Assembly (NCBI GenBank): GCA_003573635.1
Contig: QUTJ01031711.1
Location: 1-15,555, forward strand
Length of the DNA stretch: 15,555 bases
Source of the DNA: Goniomonas avonlea
Taxonomy: Eukaryota > Cryptophyceae > Goniomonadida > Goniomonadaceae
Direction of reading: 5' to 3'
The notes beneath the pieces are model-generated. The model did no database searches. It worked only from the letters and a program-made list of their open reading frames with translations, and was not told where the DNA came from. A program made the translations under genes and the position numbers. Below are positions 1 through 10,300 of the stretch, piece by piece; positions within the stretch are counted from its first letter, which is position 1; each line of letters opens with the position of its first letter.

Positions 1-478
1 GGCCCGTGGACGGACAAAGGACAGCGTTTCGAGTAATGTACATTATATCATTTATTTTGTTGTGCCGTTGTCTTGTCGCACATGAGAGTTTAAGAGTTAC
101 AAGTGTATCGTACACTGCCGGCAGCAGTTTCAGTTTCGCGTCCGATGCTTCGATATCGGGGCAGAGGCAGCCAGTCACCAGGCGCCGTGGACCAACTCCG
201 AGAGGCTGAGCCGTCTCGAAGAGTCTGGCCCTGCGCTGGGCGAGCAGAGCAGCGCGTGCTCCGTGTCCCATCGCAAGATTGCAACTGGAGGGCGAGAGCA
301 CGGCAGAATGTCCAGTTTGGGCAGTGTACCAAATTGTGAGCAGCATGGATATTAGCTGATATTCTATCGTGCTCTGGTCCCAGCGGTCCCCCTGCACTAG
401 TGTGAGCCACAGTCCAGAAGCAGTTCTTGCTGGAACAGGGTCTCACGGCTGGACATCGGTTATCGGCACCAGGATCCA

Positions 479-1165
479 TCAACACATCACAAGTTCCCCG
501 GGCCACGGACAAGCACTCTCGTCGACCTCGTCCCAGACCTCTGCCTCCCCCTCCCCCTCCCCGTGCTCCCCGTCGCCTGACCCCGCTGCCTCCCCCCGCC
601 CCTCCCCTTGAGAGCCACTCCCCAGAAGGTGGCTCCTTACTTCTTGGCGGCGATTCACTCCATCCTCCAGCTCCTGCTTCCAGGGTGCCGTCGCCTTGGA
701 GTGCCCGCACTCTGGAAGCACTCCACACTGCGTCGCCTCGGAGTGCCCGCCGCCGACGAGCAACTCGGACGCTGGCGAATGCTCCTCCCGGTGTCTGGGA
801 GTTTCATCGCCCTCACCGACCTCAATTGGGACCCAGACCCCCGGCCCTCGCACAACCGTCCCAAGCACCACGCCCTGTCCCAACCGAGCGCCGTTGTCGC
901 CTTGAACGTCGGCCGGCGCAGTCACGTGCCCAGCGCTGTTCGAGAACGCCGAACTGACGCCGGTCACCGAGGCGGAGAGGCCGTGGGCGTGGTCGTCGTG
1001 AGGAGGGTCAGCGACGAGGTCGGCCAGACCAAGAGCCTTCCGGACCTGCCACAGTTTGTTGAGAGAGGAACAACGTGTGGGTGGTCCTTCTAGTGCTAAG
1101 GCACTGCAGCGCTGATTTAGGCGGAAGACATCGCCAGGGGAGGAGATGAACTTGGCTGGGATGAA
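479..1165 (-). CDS. Possible alternative 3' exon of the receptor (or spurious open frame)
   Basis: An open minus-strand frame of 228 codons ends in TGA at 481-479. A canonical GTGAGT donor lies in the last coding codons of the receptor (1338, codon boundary). A CAG acceptor ends at 1166, also at a codon boundary, so removing 1338-1166 (173 bases) would replace the last seven residues with a 228-residue cytosolic tail. The upper half (about 1020-740) has a protein-like composition and mostly G/C third codon positions. The lower half is Gly/Glu-rich and derives from the low-complexity DNA near 540-610. Against it: the pyrimidine tract is poor, no domain is recognised, and the unspliced stop at 1315 is perfectly usable. 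Confidence 0.3.
   Translation of the reverse strand, partial: FIPAKFISSPGDVFRLNQRCSALALEGPPTRCSSLNKLWQVRKALGLADLVADPPHDDHAHGLSASVTGVSSAFSNSAGHVTAPADVQGDNGARLGQGVVLGTVVRGPGVWVPIEVGEGDETPRHREEHSPASELLVGGGHSEATQCGVLPECGHSKATAPWKQELEDGVNRRQEVRSHLLGSGSQGEGRGEAAGSGDGEHGEGEGEAEVWDEVDESACPWPGELVMC
689..750. repeat. Short direct repeat, 42-base spacing
   Basis: CGTCGCCTTGGAGTGCCCGC (689-708) is repeated as the same 20 bases with one T-to-C change at 731-750. The spacing is a multiple of three, so it repeats in every frame and does not show which strand codes, if either. Confidence 0.8.
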
Positions 1166-1338
1166 CTGCATTGATTCTCACAGAAATATTCTACTCAAAG
1201 AATCCGCTCTGAGCGGTATTCACCACAATTAACTAATTAACCTGATACATCTATCCATTCAGAACGTCGTAAAAACAAGGCTCTCAAGCACAATACACAA
1301 CAGACAACAAGGAGTCACTTGGGGGAGATGGGACTCAC
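1166..1338 (-). other. Candidate alternative terminal intron / otherwise receptor C-terminus and 3' UTR
   Basis: Donor GCT|GTGAGT at 1338 and acceptor AATGCAG ending at 1166, both at codon boundaries. If unspliced, translation stops at 1317-1315 (AAG TGA) and the rest is 3' untranslated sequence, AT-rich around 1186-1260. I see no AATAAA on the minus strand here. Confidence 0.3.
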
Positions 1339-4300
1339 AGCAGCAGCGTTGGTCTTGAGTGCCAGCGCGTCCGCCTCCGCATCTTTGACCTTGACACTGT
1401 AGATCACGCTCAAGATGTTCTCGTGGTGCTGTGCCCCGCGCCCCTTGCGCTGATAGTACTCGACCAGCACCTTGATAGCAGCACTCGCCAGTCTCAGCAT
1501 GCGCAGCGCCGCAAACAATATCGGAATAAGGCCGGCCCAGTCTACTCCTGGGAGCTCTTTGACGTGCTCCAAGGACGGTCGCGGGTGGAACATTAGGGTT
1601 AACTGAGCTCCCAGTCTCACAGATTGCACCGGCCAGGTCCGAGGGGCAGGGATCAAGTTCGCGGAAAGAGCATACGGCACGTAACCGTGGTCGCCACGGG
1701 CTGCCGAGGAGTGCAAATACGTGAAAAAGGTGGGCTGCAGAGAGAAGGTGACCTGCGCTTGCTGGGAGAGAAGCACCTCGCCCGGGGGCGCCGTCAGATT
1801 GCCGGTGGACACAAACACGCGCTCGTCCTGCCGGAACTTGGTCGAGATGTTCCACTGCCAGGCGTGCGCCGAGGACTGCGGCAGCCTGAGAGACAGCCCA
1901 AACTCCAGCGGCAGGAGGACGCCTGGCTCCACGCGGGGTGAAGCATGCACCGCGCAGCCTCCGCGCTCAGGCGCGGCCAGACACCGCAGGTCCCAGCTCA
2001 CGCCCTCTGTCGTCTGCACTGGAGAGGGGGCTGTCGCTCCGGCTGAGGTGGTGTCGAGCGGATGAGAGCCGTTGCACAGCGCGGGGCAAAGGTCGGGATC
2101 TGAGTTGATGCCCACGGCGTACAAGGTGAGGTTGAATGTCTGCCCGGGGCCGACCGGAGCGAACTCGACTGTGCCAGGGACCATGAACACCTCGAGGCGC
2201 GGCAGGGCGGACCACAGCGCCGCAACCACAAAGACAAGCAGGCCGAGCCACAGCAGCACCGCACCAAGAGTGAGGGAGCCTCCCAGCGTGGTTGAGTACC
2301 GCGTTCGTGGGAGGAAGTCCGGCTCGTAGTGCGTGTCGACCGAGAGGAAGTCGCACTTGTGCACAAGATTGCGGAACTTGCTTCTGGAGCGCAGCACCAC
2401 CGCGGCAACCACAAGGCCCAGCAGGCCCAGCACCACAGGCAAGGCTGCATACGGCAGAAACCTCCTGACGGTGCTGAAGAAGTCCTCGGAATCGACAGCA
2501 ACACGCGAGGAGGTCTGGACCGGCACAAGCCAGGACGTCGACTCGTAGGCAGCCGGAGACCCGAAGGGACAGGTGTGCCCGGGCGGACACGGCAAGCATT
2601 GCGTGGCGTCCTCTTGCGGCGCGTACGTCCCTGCGGCGCAGTAGTGACAGTCCCACCAAGGCCCGATCAGGCTTCGAACGCCAGCGCTCCCTCGTCGGCA
2701 GGACACGGGCGCCGCAGCCTCGCCCTTGGCCTCAAACGGCCAGGCTGATAGCTGGAGCGGGGTGTTGGTTTTGGGGATGGCGGCGAGCACCTGCCACGCG
2801 CCCTCGCGCTGCAGCACCAGCTCCCACTTCACGTCCTCCTCGTACGCGAGACTGGTCAGGCCTGGGTCGTTCTCCTGAATCCGGCCAGAGGCACCAGCCA
2901 GTTTGACAGCGCGCATTTCGCGGATCAGGTCGGCGCCTGTCACTGCCGTCGCAGTTTGCAGGTTCTTGAATGCGTGCACGAGGACCTGGACGCTGTCGTA
3001 CAAGGATGGGCCGTAGCCCTCAAGTAAGTTCCAGCTGCCTTCGTCCTCGCTCTGCGTCAGGTTCGGGTACTTCTCGAGAACGGACAGATACTCGAGCCAG
3101 CTGGGGGCTGAGGTGTTCGCCGGCACACGACGAATATTCAGGTAGGGCTCGCCGAGCATGTCCTCCACGAACGAGTTCACCAACGCGGCGCTGGGAAATC
3201 TCTCCCGCACCGCGGACTCCAGAGGGGTGCCCTCAAACCCCCACGCCAAGATCACGCTCGCGCTGGTTTGCTCAACCTTGTCCAGTGCGAACTCAAGATC
3301 CTGCTCGCTGCTGGATGGGAGAATAACCAGCGAAACGCAGACACCGACATCCTGCAGCGACCGGAGCACCGGGAGCGTGTCGGACTCGGTCAAGTCCTCT
3401 CTCAGAATCACAAGAGTCACCCGCCGCCAGCCCAAGCCCTGCACAAGTCTCGCAAGCACGTCCAACGCGGCGGTCGGAATCATAGTCAGATGCAGCGGGA
3501 ACGCGCTCGTGAGGCTCAAAGCGTGCGCGTTGGTGTCGCCCGAAACAAGCGGCACGCCGTTGCCGTGCGCAGCAAGGATTGGCGCCATCGTAAGGCCAGC
3601 GGAGGAGCACAGGGAACCCACAACCGCCACCACGTTGGCCGCCAAGAGCTCGTGAGCCACGGCGACACCGCGTGTGGGGCCGCAGACGTCCGTCGCAGTG
3701 ATGATCTTCAGACGGTCGCCGCCGCCCAGGACGCCGTGCTCACTGGCATTCTTGGCTGCGATGATGGCTGCGGAGCACCCGGACCCTGGCGCGTCGTCCG
3801 CCCAGCAGGTGATCCCGACGGGGTACAGCCGTGCCGTGGGGGGCACCTCCACGTTATGGCCGGGCCAGACAACCGGCAGCTCAATCCGGGTGGTGGTGCC
3901 GCTCACCCAGCCGATAGGGCGCCCGAACAGCCCAACCACGACGTTGCTGAGCGTGAACTCTTGCCGCGTGCTGCTCACCAGGTCAACAGGGCCGCCAACC
4001 CCAGGGAACCGCAGCTTCCGCAGCGCACGTATGAGATTGATGCTCTCTGGCACTTTCCTGGCGTCCTTGCAACTGCGGATTGCCAGGGCCAGCGCCCACA
4101 CAGCATCGTACGCGTAGGCGCCGTACGCACCCAGCTCCGTGCCGCTACCGCTGGCATCCAAGCCTATGAGGCGGTCGAAGCTGGGGCTGGCGGGCACGCC
4201 GACGTCGACCGAGAGCGCGCCTCGAACCACTGCCTCCACACGCCCCCCAGAGTCCATAGTCGCGGCAGCCTCTTGGCTGTAGAAAAGAAAGTCAATGAGC

Positions 4301-7300
4301 AGCAGCACATACCCCTCGCCGTACAGCCCGACGGTGTGCAGCCCGAGGAAAATCTCGCGCTGTTGGTCGGTCGACGCAGCCAGAATGACAATCACCTTGA
4401 TGCTGAGGTCGGCCACGTGTTGCATGGCCACGGCCACAGTCTTTTCGCTGGGGTCCGCAGGCAGCACCTGCAGGACGACGTCGACGTGGTGCGGCAGACG
4501 CGCCAGGGACCGCTCAAGGACCTCTGCTGAGCTCTGCCCCCACGGGTCGTCGCAGAAGGCAACAGCGACGTGCTGCCAGCGGTAGCGCCCAACCACAGCC
4601 GCGAGGGCTTCCACCTGCAGCCTACTCGATGGCACGATTCGAGTGAAGAGGGGAAAGGCGGTGGTGTCGTCGAAGGAGGAGGAGGAGGCCCCGTGGGAGA
4701 CGTGGGGCAGCAGGCTGGCGCTCATGGAGCCTTCGGTTGTGATGGAGCACGCACCGCCTGTGACTGCCACCACGCCCTGCGCCCGGAACAGCTCGGCCGC
4801 CTCCACGCCGCTCTCGTAGGTACAGTCGTCCACAGCTTCAACGACCATCTCTAGAGTGTCGTCGCCCCCAAGCGTGCCAAGCGCGTTCACATCGGAGATG
4901 GCAATGCGCATCGCGTTGAAGTGCGACTCCTGCCAGGCCAGGCCCCCAATGCGGTACTGACGTGGCGCGCGTGGACTGATGTAGTCTGCGAGACTGTCCT
5001 CTGCGAGACTGTCCTCTGCGAGACGCCAAGCTGGCTGGTCGGCGTCCCCCGCGCTCGCATTGACAGCTCGGCCGCTTGCCACAGCTGCGCGAGCGAGCGT
5101 GGCAGTGTCGCTCGCAGGGACGTGGGACTTGGGCAGGACACTCGGCTCAAGCACACCCGCAGGGCCACGACCAACCTTGTGCTCTCCTAAATACGACGAC
5201 GCCTGGATGCTGCGGTCACGAAGCAGTCGAGCCGCGCTCGGACTCCACGCGTTGGTGGCGGAGACGTTGCGGTGGACGTCGAGAACCAGGGGCGGTGGGT
5301 CAGAGGTGCTCGGCACAAACACAGCGAGCACACTCACAAGGCAAAGGCCACTGGTCACCAGCAGTGCCGCTTTGCCTGCGCCGCTGGAGTGCGCGCTGGC
5401 GGCTCGTTCATCGTAGAGATACCGCTGCATTGCCCGAGCTCGGATAGCCGCGCGACCGTGCAGGACAGGGTTGCGTCGGCGGTAAGATCTCTCGAAGAGC
5501 TTCTGCATGATCACCAACCACGAGTACGCGCTGAAAAGGGTGCCGAACACGTTGGTCAACAGCGCGGTCGGGAAGACGTTCGAGAAGGTTTGCAGAACTT
5601 GGAGCTGCTGGGGGACAGTGAAGGACAGGTCGAGCGAGGGGGAGGGTCCCTTGGTGCCTCCAGTGAACACCTCGGTCGGGAAGGCGAACGAGCCAACTGA
5701 CTTGGAGACCAGGATGGGCGCGTACCCGTCACTATTCTCATTTCTGTTGCGGAAGGACACTGGCTGCAGCACAAACGCTGCTTCCGAAGGCACCCCAGCA
5801 ACCAGAACGTGGCCGGTTGGTGCGGAGGCGTTCGAGGACGCGAAGTAGGTAATCCCGTCGAGGAAATCAGAGGACATGCGCCACTGCCAGGAGTGGAGCC
5901 ATCCGCTCACGGTCAGTCGAACGCCAAAGTTGGCAGGGAGCAGCTGTTTGGACAGGATCTTGGTTCTGACAGTGAGGGTGCACCCTCCGTGCTCCGAGAC
6001 CCATCTACAATCCCGAATCCAGGTGATGCCTGTCGCGTTCTCCCACATCGTGTCGGAGTCACACACCGCCTGGCACCCAAGTTCACTGGTGAAGAGCCCA
6101 CCAACAACATTCAAGACTAGCACAAAAGCATCCTGGTCCTCAACGGGCGAGAATTGAGTCAGGCCCGGCATCATAAAACTCTGCACACCGGTGCCCCCGG
6201 GCCCAAGGTTGGCTGCCAACAGCCCCGCAACGATGCCGATCCAGCACAGCAAGCACACAATCGAGAACACGCCTCCGTGCACTGTGCGGTAGCGTGACAG
6301 CGGGGTCAGGTGCGGCTCGAAATGCTGGCCGCCGAAAAAGAAATCACAGCGGAGCAGCAGCTTTTTAGCATAAACTGCGGTGGGACGGTACCGCAGGATA
6401 AGGTTGAGGGCAACAACAACAACAACCAAGGTCACGCTGACGCTGAGTGCGACTGTAACGATCAGGTTTCTGCGCATTGCCGCGGTGCCCAAACTCAGGG
6501 TCGGCCTGGGGTAGTTGGACTCGGTCGGCACAGTCCAGTCCCTGTCATCACGAAGGACAAGCGGCGCTGCGGACCAGGCCGAGGGGCACCCGGCTGTGGC
6601 CGCACACGCAGTGCACTCGGTCGCGTCCACGGCGGCGGCGTACGTTCCTGGCGGGCAGGGCACACACCTCTGCCAAAAAGCTGAAGTCGCCACCGCCTGG
6701 GAGCCCAAAGGGCAGGCGGCGGGCAGGGAGGGTGGAGCTCCCCCGCCCTTGTTGAGAACGAGCTCGGAGCCGAGAACCTTGGGCACCAGGCCAAGAGTCG
6801 TGACGCCGCCGGCCTGATGAAGCTCAACCACTGTCGCGGACCCGTTGGGGGTCAGAGGGTCGTTACCATGCGGCGCAAACGCAATCTGGCCCGAGGCACC
6901 GTCGAACGAAAGTGCGCGCATGGTATCCATGAGGGCACTCCCTGTGACGACAGCGCCGCGAGCTTGCAGGTCCTTGATGCCGCGAACAACAAGGCTGGCC
7001 GCGTCAGCCTCTTGTCTCATTGTGGCTGACACGTGGGAGGCAGCCGTCAGATTGGTGAAGTCTCGCACGAGAGTGTTGAAGTCGGACTCGGCGAGAGGCG
7101 TAACAGGCGTGGTGTCTCGGAGCGTGATGTGGGCCTGCGGCAGGGACAGCGAGACGCGACCGACCACGAGCGTGCTCAAGACGGCGACGGCGTCGGGCGG
7201 CAGGGCGGCCGTCACCTGGAGCACTGGCGACGTCCTGTAGACAACAAAAACAACCACGCGGGCCGAGGCGATCCGCTGGTCGCGCAGAGCCAGCAGGGCC

Positions 7301-10300
7301 TGTGCCTCAGCGTGGTTCGCCTCAAGCGATACGACCGAGGCCTGCACTCCGAACATCTGGAGGTCCCGCTGAATGGCCGCGGAGAGCGCGAGCGGCACGG
7401 CGTCTCGGATCACGACCAGCGACACCCTCCGCCAGCCGAGCGCAAGCAGCATTCTCGCCTCGACTGTCGACGCAGCGTGGGGAGCAGCAGGGTGGCGGGT
7501 GCGCAGAAAGTTGGGAAACCGCGTCGAGTTGCTCAGCGCTGGGGACCAGGAGGAGCCAGACACCAGCGGAATGCCGCTTGCGTTGAGGATGGGAGCCATG
7601 GCCATCGCTGCGTCAGAGCATATTGAACCGACCACGGCGGTCACCCGCTGGCGCACCAGGTGGTGAGCCGCAGCCTCGCCTTGTGCCGCGGAGCAAACGT
7701 CGCGCTGGTACGAAAGCAGGAACTGGTCGCCTTTGAGCTCCGAGTTGGCGAGCCGTAACACCGCCGCAGCGCATTCGCTGACGTCGGCTTCACCCACAAC
7801 ACCAACTCGGATCAACCGAGCAGTCGGCATTGGACCATCAAACGCCCAGCGAAGGACCGTCTCCTTTTTGAGGCTCAACTCCAGGCCAATACCACTCCCA
7901 ACCTCAAGTTTAAACGGAGGCGCGTAACTTACCAGGTTCCAGCGAGCGGCAGTTCCGTTCATGAGGTCAAGGTCGCCAGCTAGACCGCTAAAGCGAAGAT
8001 GCCGCAGTTTCTTCATCAGTGTCTCCTTCTGCGGTACCAGCCCTCCCTCTTTACACGCCTTGATCCCCAACGCCAACGCCCATACGGCATCATACAGGTA
8101 CACTCCGAACGGCACCGGACTCAGGAAGGCACCGGCAAGGGCAGACTGCGTGAGAACTCGCTGCAGCCACTGGCTGTGGGGCGCAGTCAGCTGCTGTCCC
8201 AGCGCCCCGTCCAAAACCGCATGCACTGCGGTCTGTGTTTCCACGTCCGAAAACGAGAGCAGCTTGATGCTGTCTATAATAATCAGGGCCATCCCAGGCC
8301 CGTAGGCACCTTCCAGGTACATTGCCTGGAACAGCAGTCGCATCATGGCACTGCGATTCCCAACGGCGATGCGAACCTTGAGCCACTGATCCTGTGCTTG
8401 TGCCACTAGCGCGCGCAACTGCGCCATGGTGGCGTCAATAGGGTAGGGGAAGAGGGCAACCTCAACGGGGGGCGTCAGGACCGCGAGGCGATCCACGAGC
8501 TCCGACGACACGCCGGCGCCGTACGGCTCTTGCGAGCTGAAGAGAGCCACGCGTTGCCACTTGAAGTGCTGAATGACCGCGACGAAGAACTCGACCTCGA
8601 AACGACCGTCAGGACAAGTGCGGACGAAATACGGGAAGTGCGTCGGCTTGAAGATGGACGACGTGGCGCCGAAAGCGATGTGTGGGATCTGGAGCGGCGC
8701 GGTGTTGACGTAGCTGGCCTGCGCGCTGACGCTGCAGCCACCACCGACGACAGCGTCCACCCCGGCTTGCACAAACGCCACTCCAGCTGCATGGCCCGTG
8801 GCGTTGTCGCAGCCATCGTGCGCCACGACTGTCGCGCGCAGGGTGTCGCCGTCGCCGAGGAAGTTGTTGTTGTTGATGTCTCGGATCGCGATGTTGACGG
8901 TGGAAGACAGCTCGGCCAGGTTCGTCGGATACAGCAGACCGATGTCATACTGGACCGAAGACGATCGGGTTGTTGCTCGTTTGTCCTGGCTCTGGATCCA
9001 CGACGACGCTGAGCGAGTTAGCACTGTGTCCGGCCCGCGCCAGTCGTCGCCTCTCGGAACGCCAGGTGGACAGGGCTCTCTCGATGGGGTTCGGCTCAAC
9101 AGGTTAGACGTCGCCGCATGTAACGGTCTCGGCACCGAGCTATTGAAATCAGGCAAGGAGTTTGGTGGCGCTGCTGCATGGAAAAGGTCGGAGACACTGC
9201 CGAGCTCCGGCTGCGGCTGGCTCAGCCGGGCCCCAGCAATAAGCAGGAGGAGCGAACTGCAGGTGACAACCGCAATTCCAAACAACGCGGGGCGTGATAA
9301 CGAGTTTGTTGGGCTGCGGGGCGCGTCTTGGAGCAGTTTTGGAGGAGACTTACGTGCCGCAGGGTCTGCGAACCCAAGTCCGGTCGGAGCACTGTTGGCG
9401 AGTAGGGACGGGGCGACAGGCGTCCACAATTGGTGGATCATCTTGGTCCTGCGAACTTCGGGAGGGAGGCTCAAGAAATCCTGGAACCTTGGAGGAAGAT
9501 GGAGGCTCATCCGCTCAATGGTGGTAAGGATCGAGCCGAAGAGCATGTAGCTCAGGAGCAGGACCACAAACACGGTGGAGTACACCGCGAACCACGACAC
9601 TCTGTTCTGCTCCGCAAACACGAACAGGTTATTCTGCGGCGAAGCAAAGGAGAAGTTGGCCGAGGAGGAGAAGAGGGAGCTGGCAGAAAAAGTGATCAGC
9701 GACATACTGGCCGATCCACCAACTTTCCACGTCTCTGTCGAAGGGACATACCCAAACTCGGTCGATCCAATCAAGGGAGTGTAGGCGGTAGGCAGCAGCA
9801 CGAGGCTCGCTGTCGACGATTCGCCAACAAGAACGCTGCCTTGTGGAGCTGTTATATTGCCAGAGGCAAAATAGATGGTCCCATCCGCGCGAAAGTTGGA
9901 CAACAGCGACCACTGCCAGGCATGGCACCTGGTTTGCGGGAGTGACAGCGTCAACCCGAAGTTCGCTGGCAGCCGCGACTCCCCGCTCGGTGACAGCTCG
10001 GGGGAGGGCTGAGCGTCAACGCGACAGCCTCCTCGGTCTGGAGAATCGAAACATTGAAAGCTCCACCGGACACCGCCGCTGGACTTGGTCAAGGGGCCGT
10101 TCTCAGACGCAGCCGTGGAGTTGTGCGCGCAGAGGCTGTCGCAGGGAAACCCCGAGTCGACTCCGACCACGTGCACTGTGAGGTTGAGTGCCGGTGACGT
10201 GGGGGCGAAATCAAACACGCCGGGCGTGATAAAGGCCTCGACACGGACACCGTCCAGCACCGGGCCCTCAAGAATCACGAATGCCACAGCAGAGCAGCAG

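Larger units (their letters stand above)
1..1165. other. 3' flank of the receptor gene, partly low-complexity
   Basis: Apart from the candidate exon there is no convincing gene. The first 100 bases are AT-richer. A CCCCTCC-rich simple stretch occupies about 545-608. A 20-base segment (689-708) recurs with one mismatch at 731-750, a 42-base period. Open frames on both strands here are short or of biased composition (Pro/Arg or Gly/Arg), as expected of GC-rich noncoding DNA. No RNA gene was recognised. Confidence 0.5.

Noticed and set aside
36-209. Small plus-strand frame whose first residues look like a signal peptide
   Set aside because: Only 57 codons, it ends in an Arg-rich tail, there is no convincing continuation exon downstream, and the hydrophobic part comes from a locally AT-rich patch.
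427-957. 176-codon plus-strand frame, Pro/Arg-rich
   Set aside because: Composition follows the CCCCTCC-rich low-complexity DNA, and the minus-strand frame across part of it looks more protein-like; no domain.
3268-4530. 420-codon open frame on the plus strand
   Set aside because: It lies antisense to receptor module C, has biased Arg/His/Gln/Ala composition and no domain, while the opposite strand encodes clear binding-domain motifs; it is a by-product of GC-rich coding DNA.
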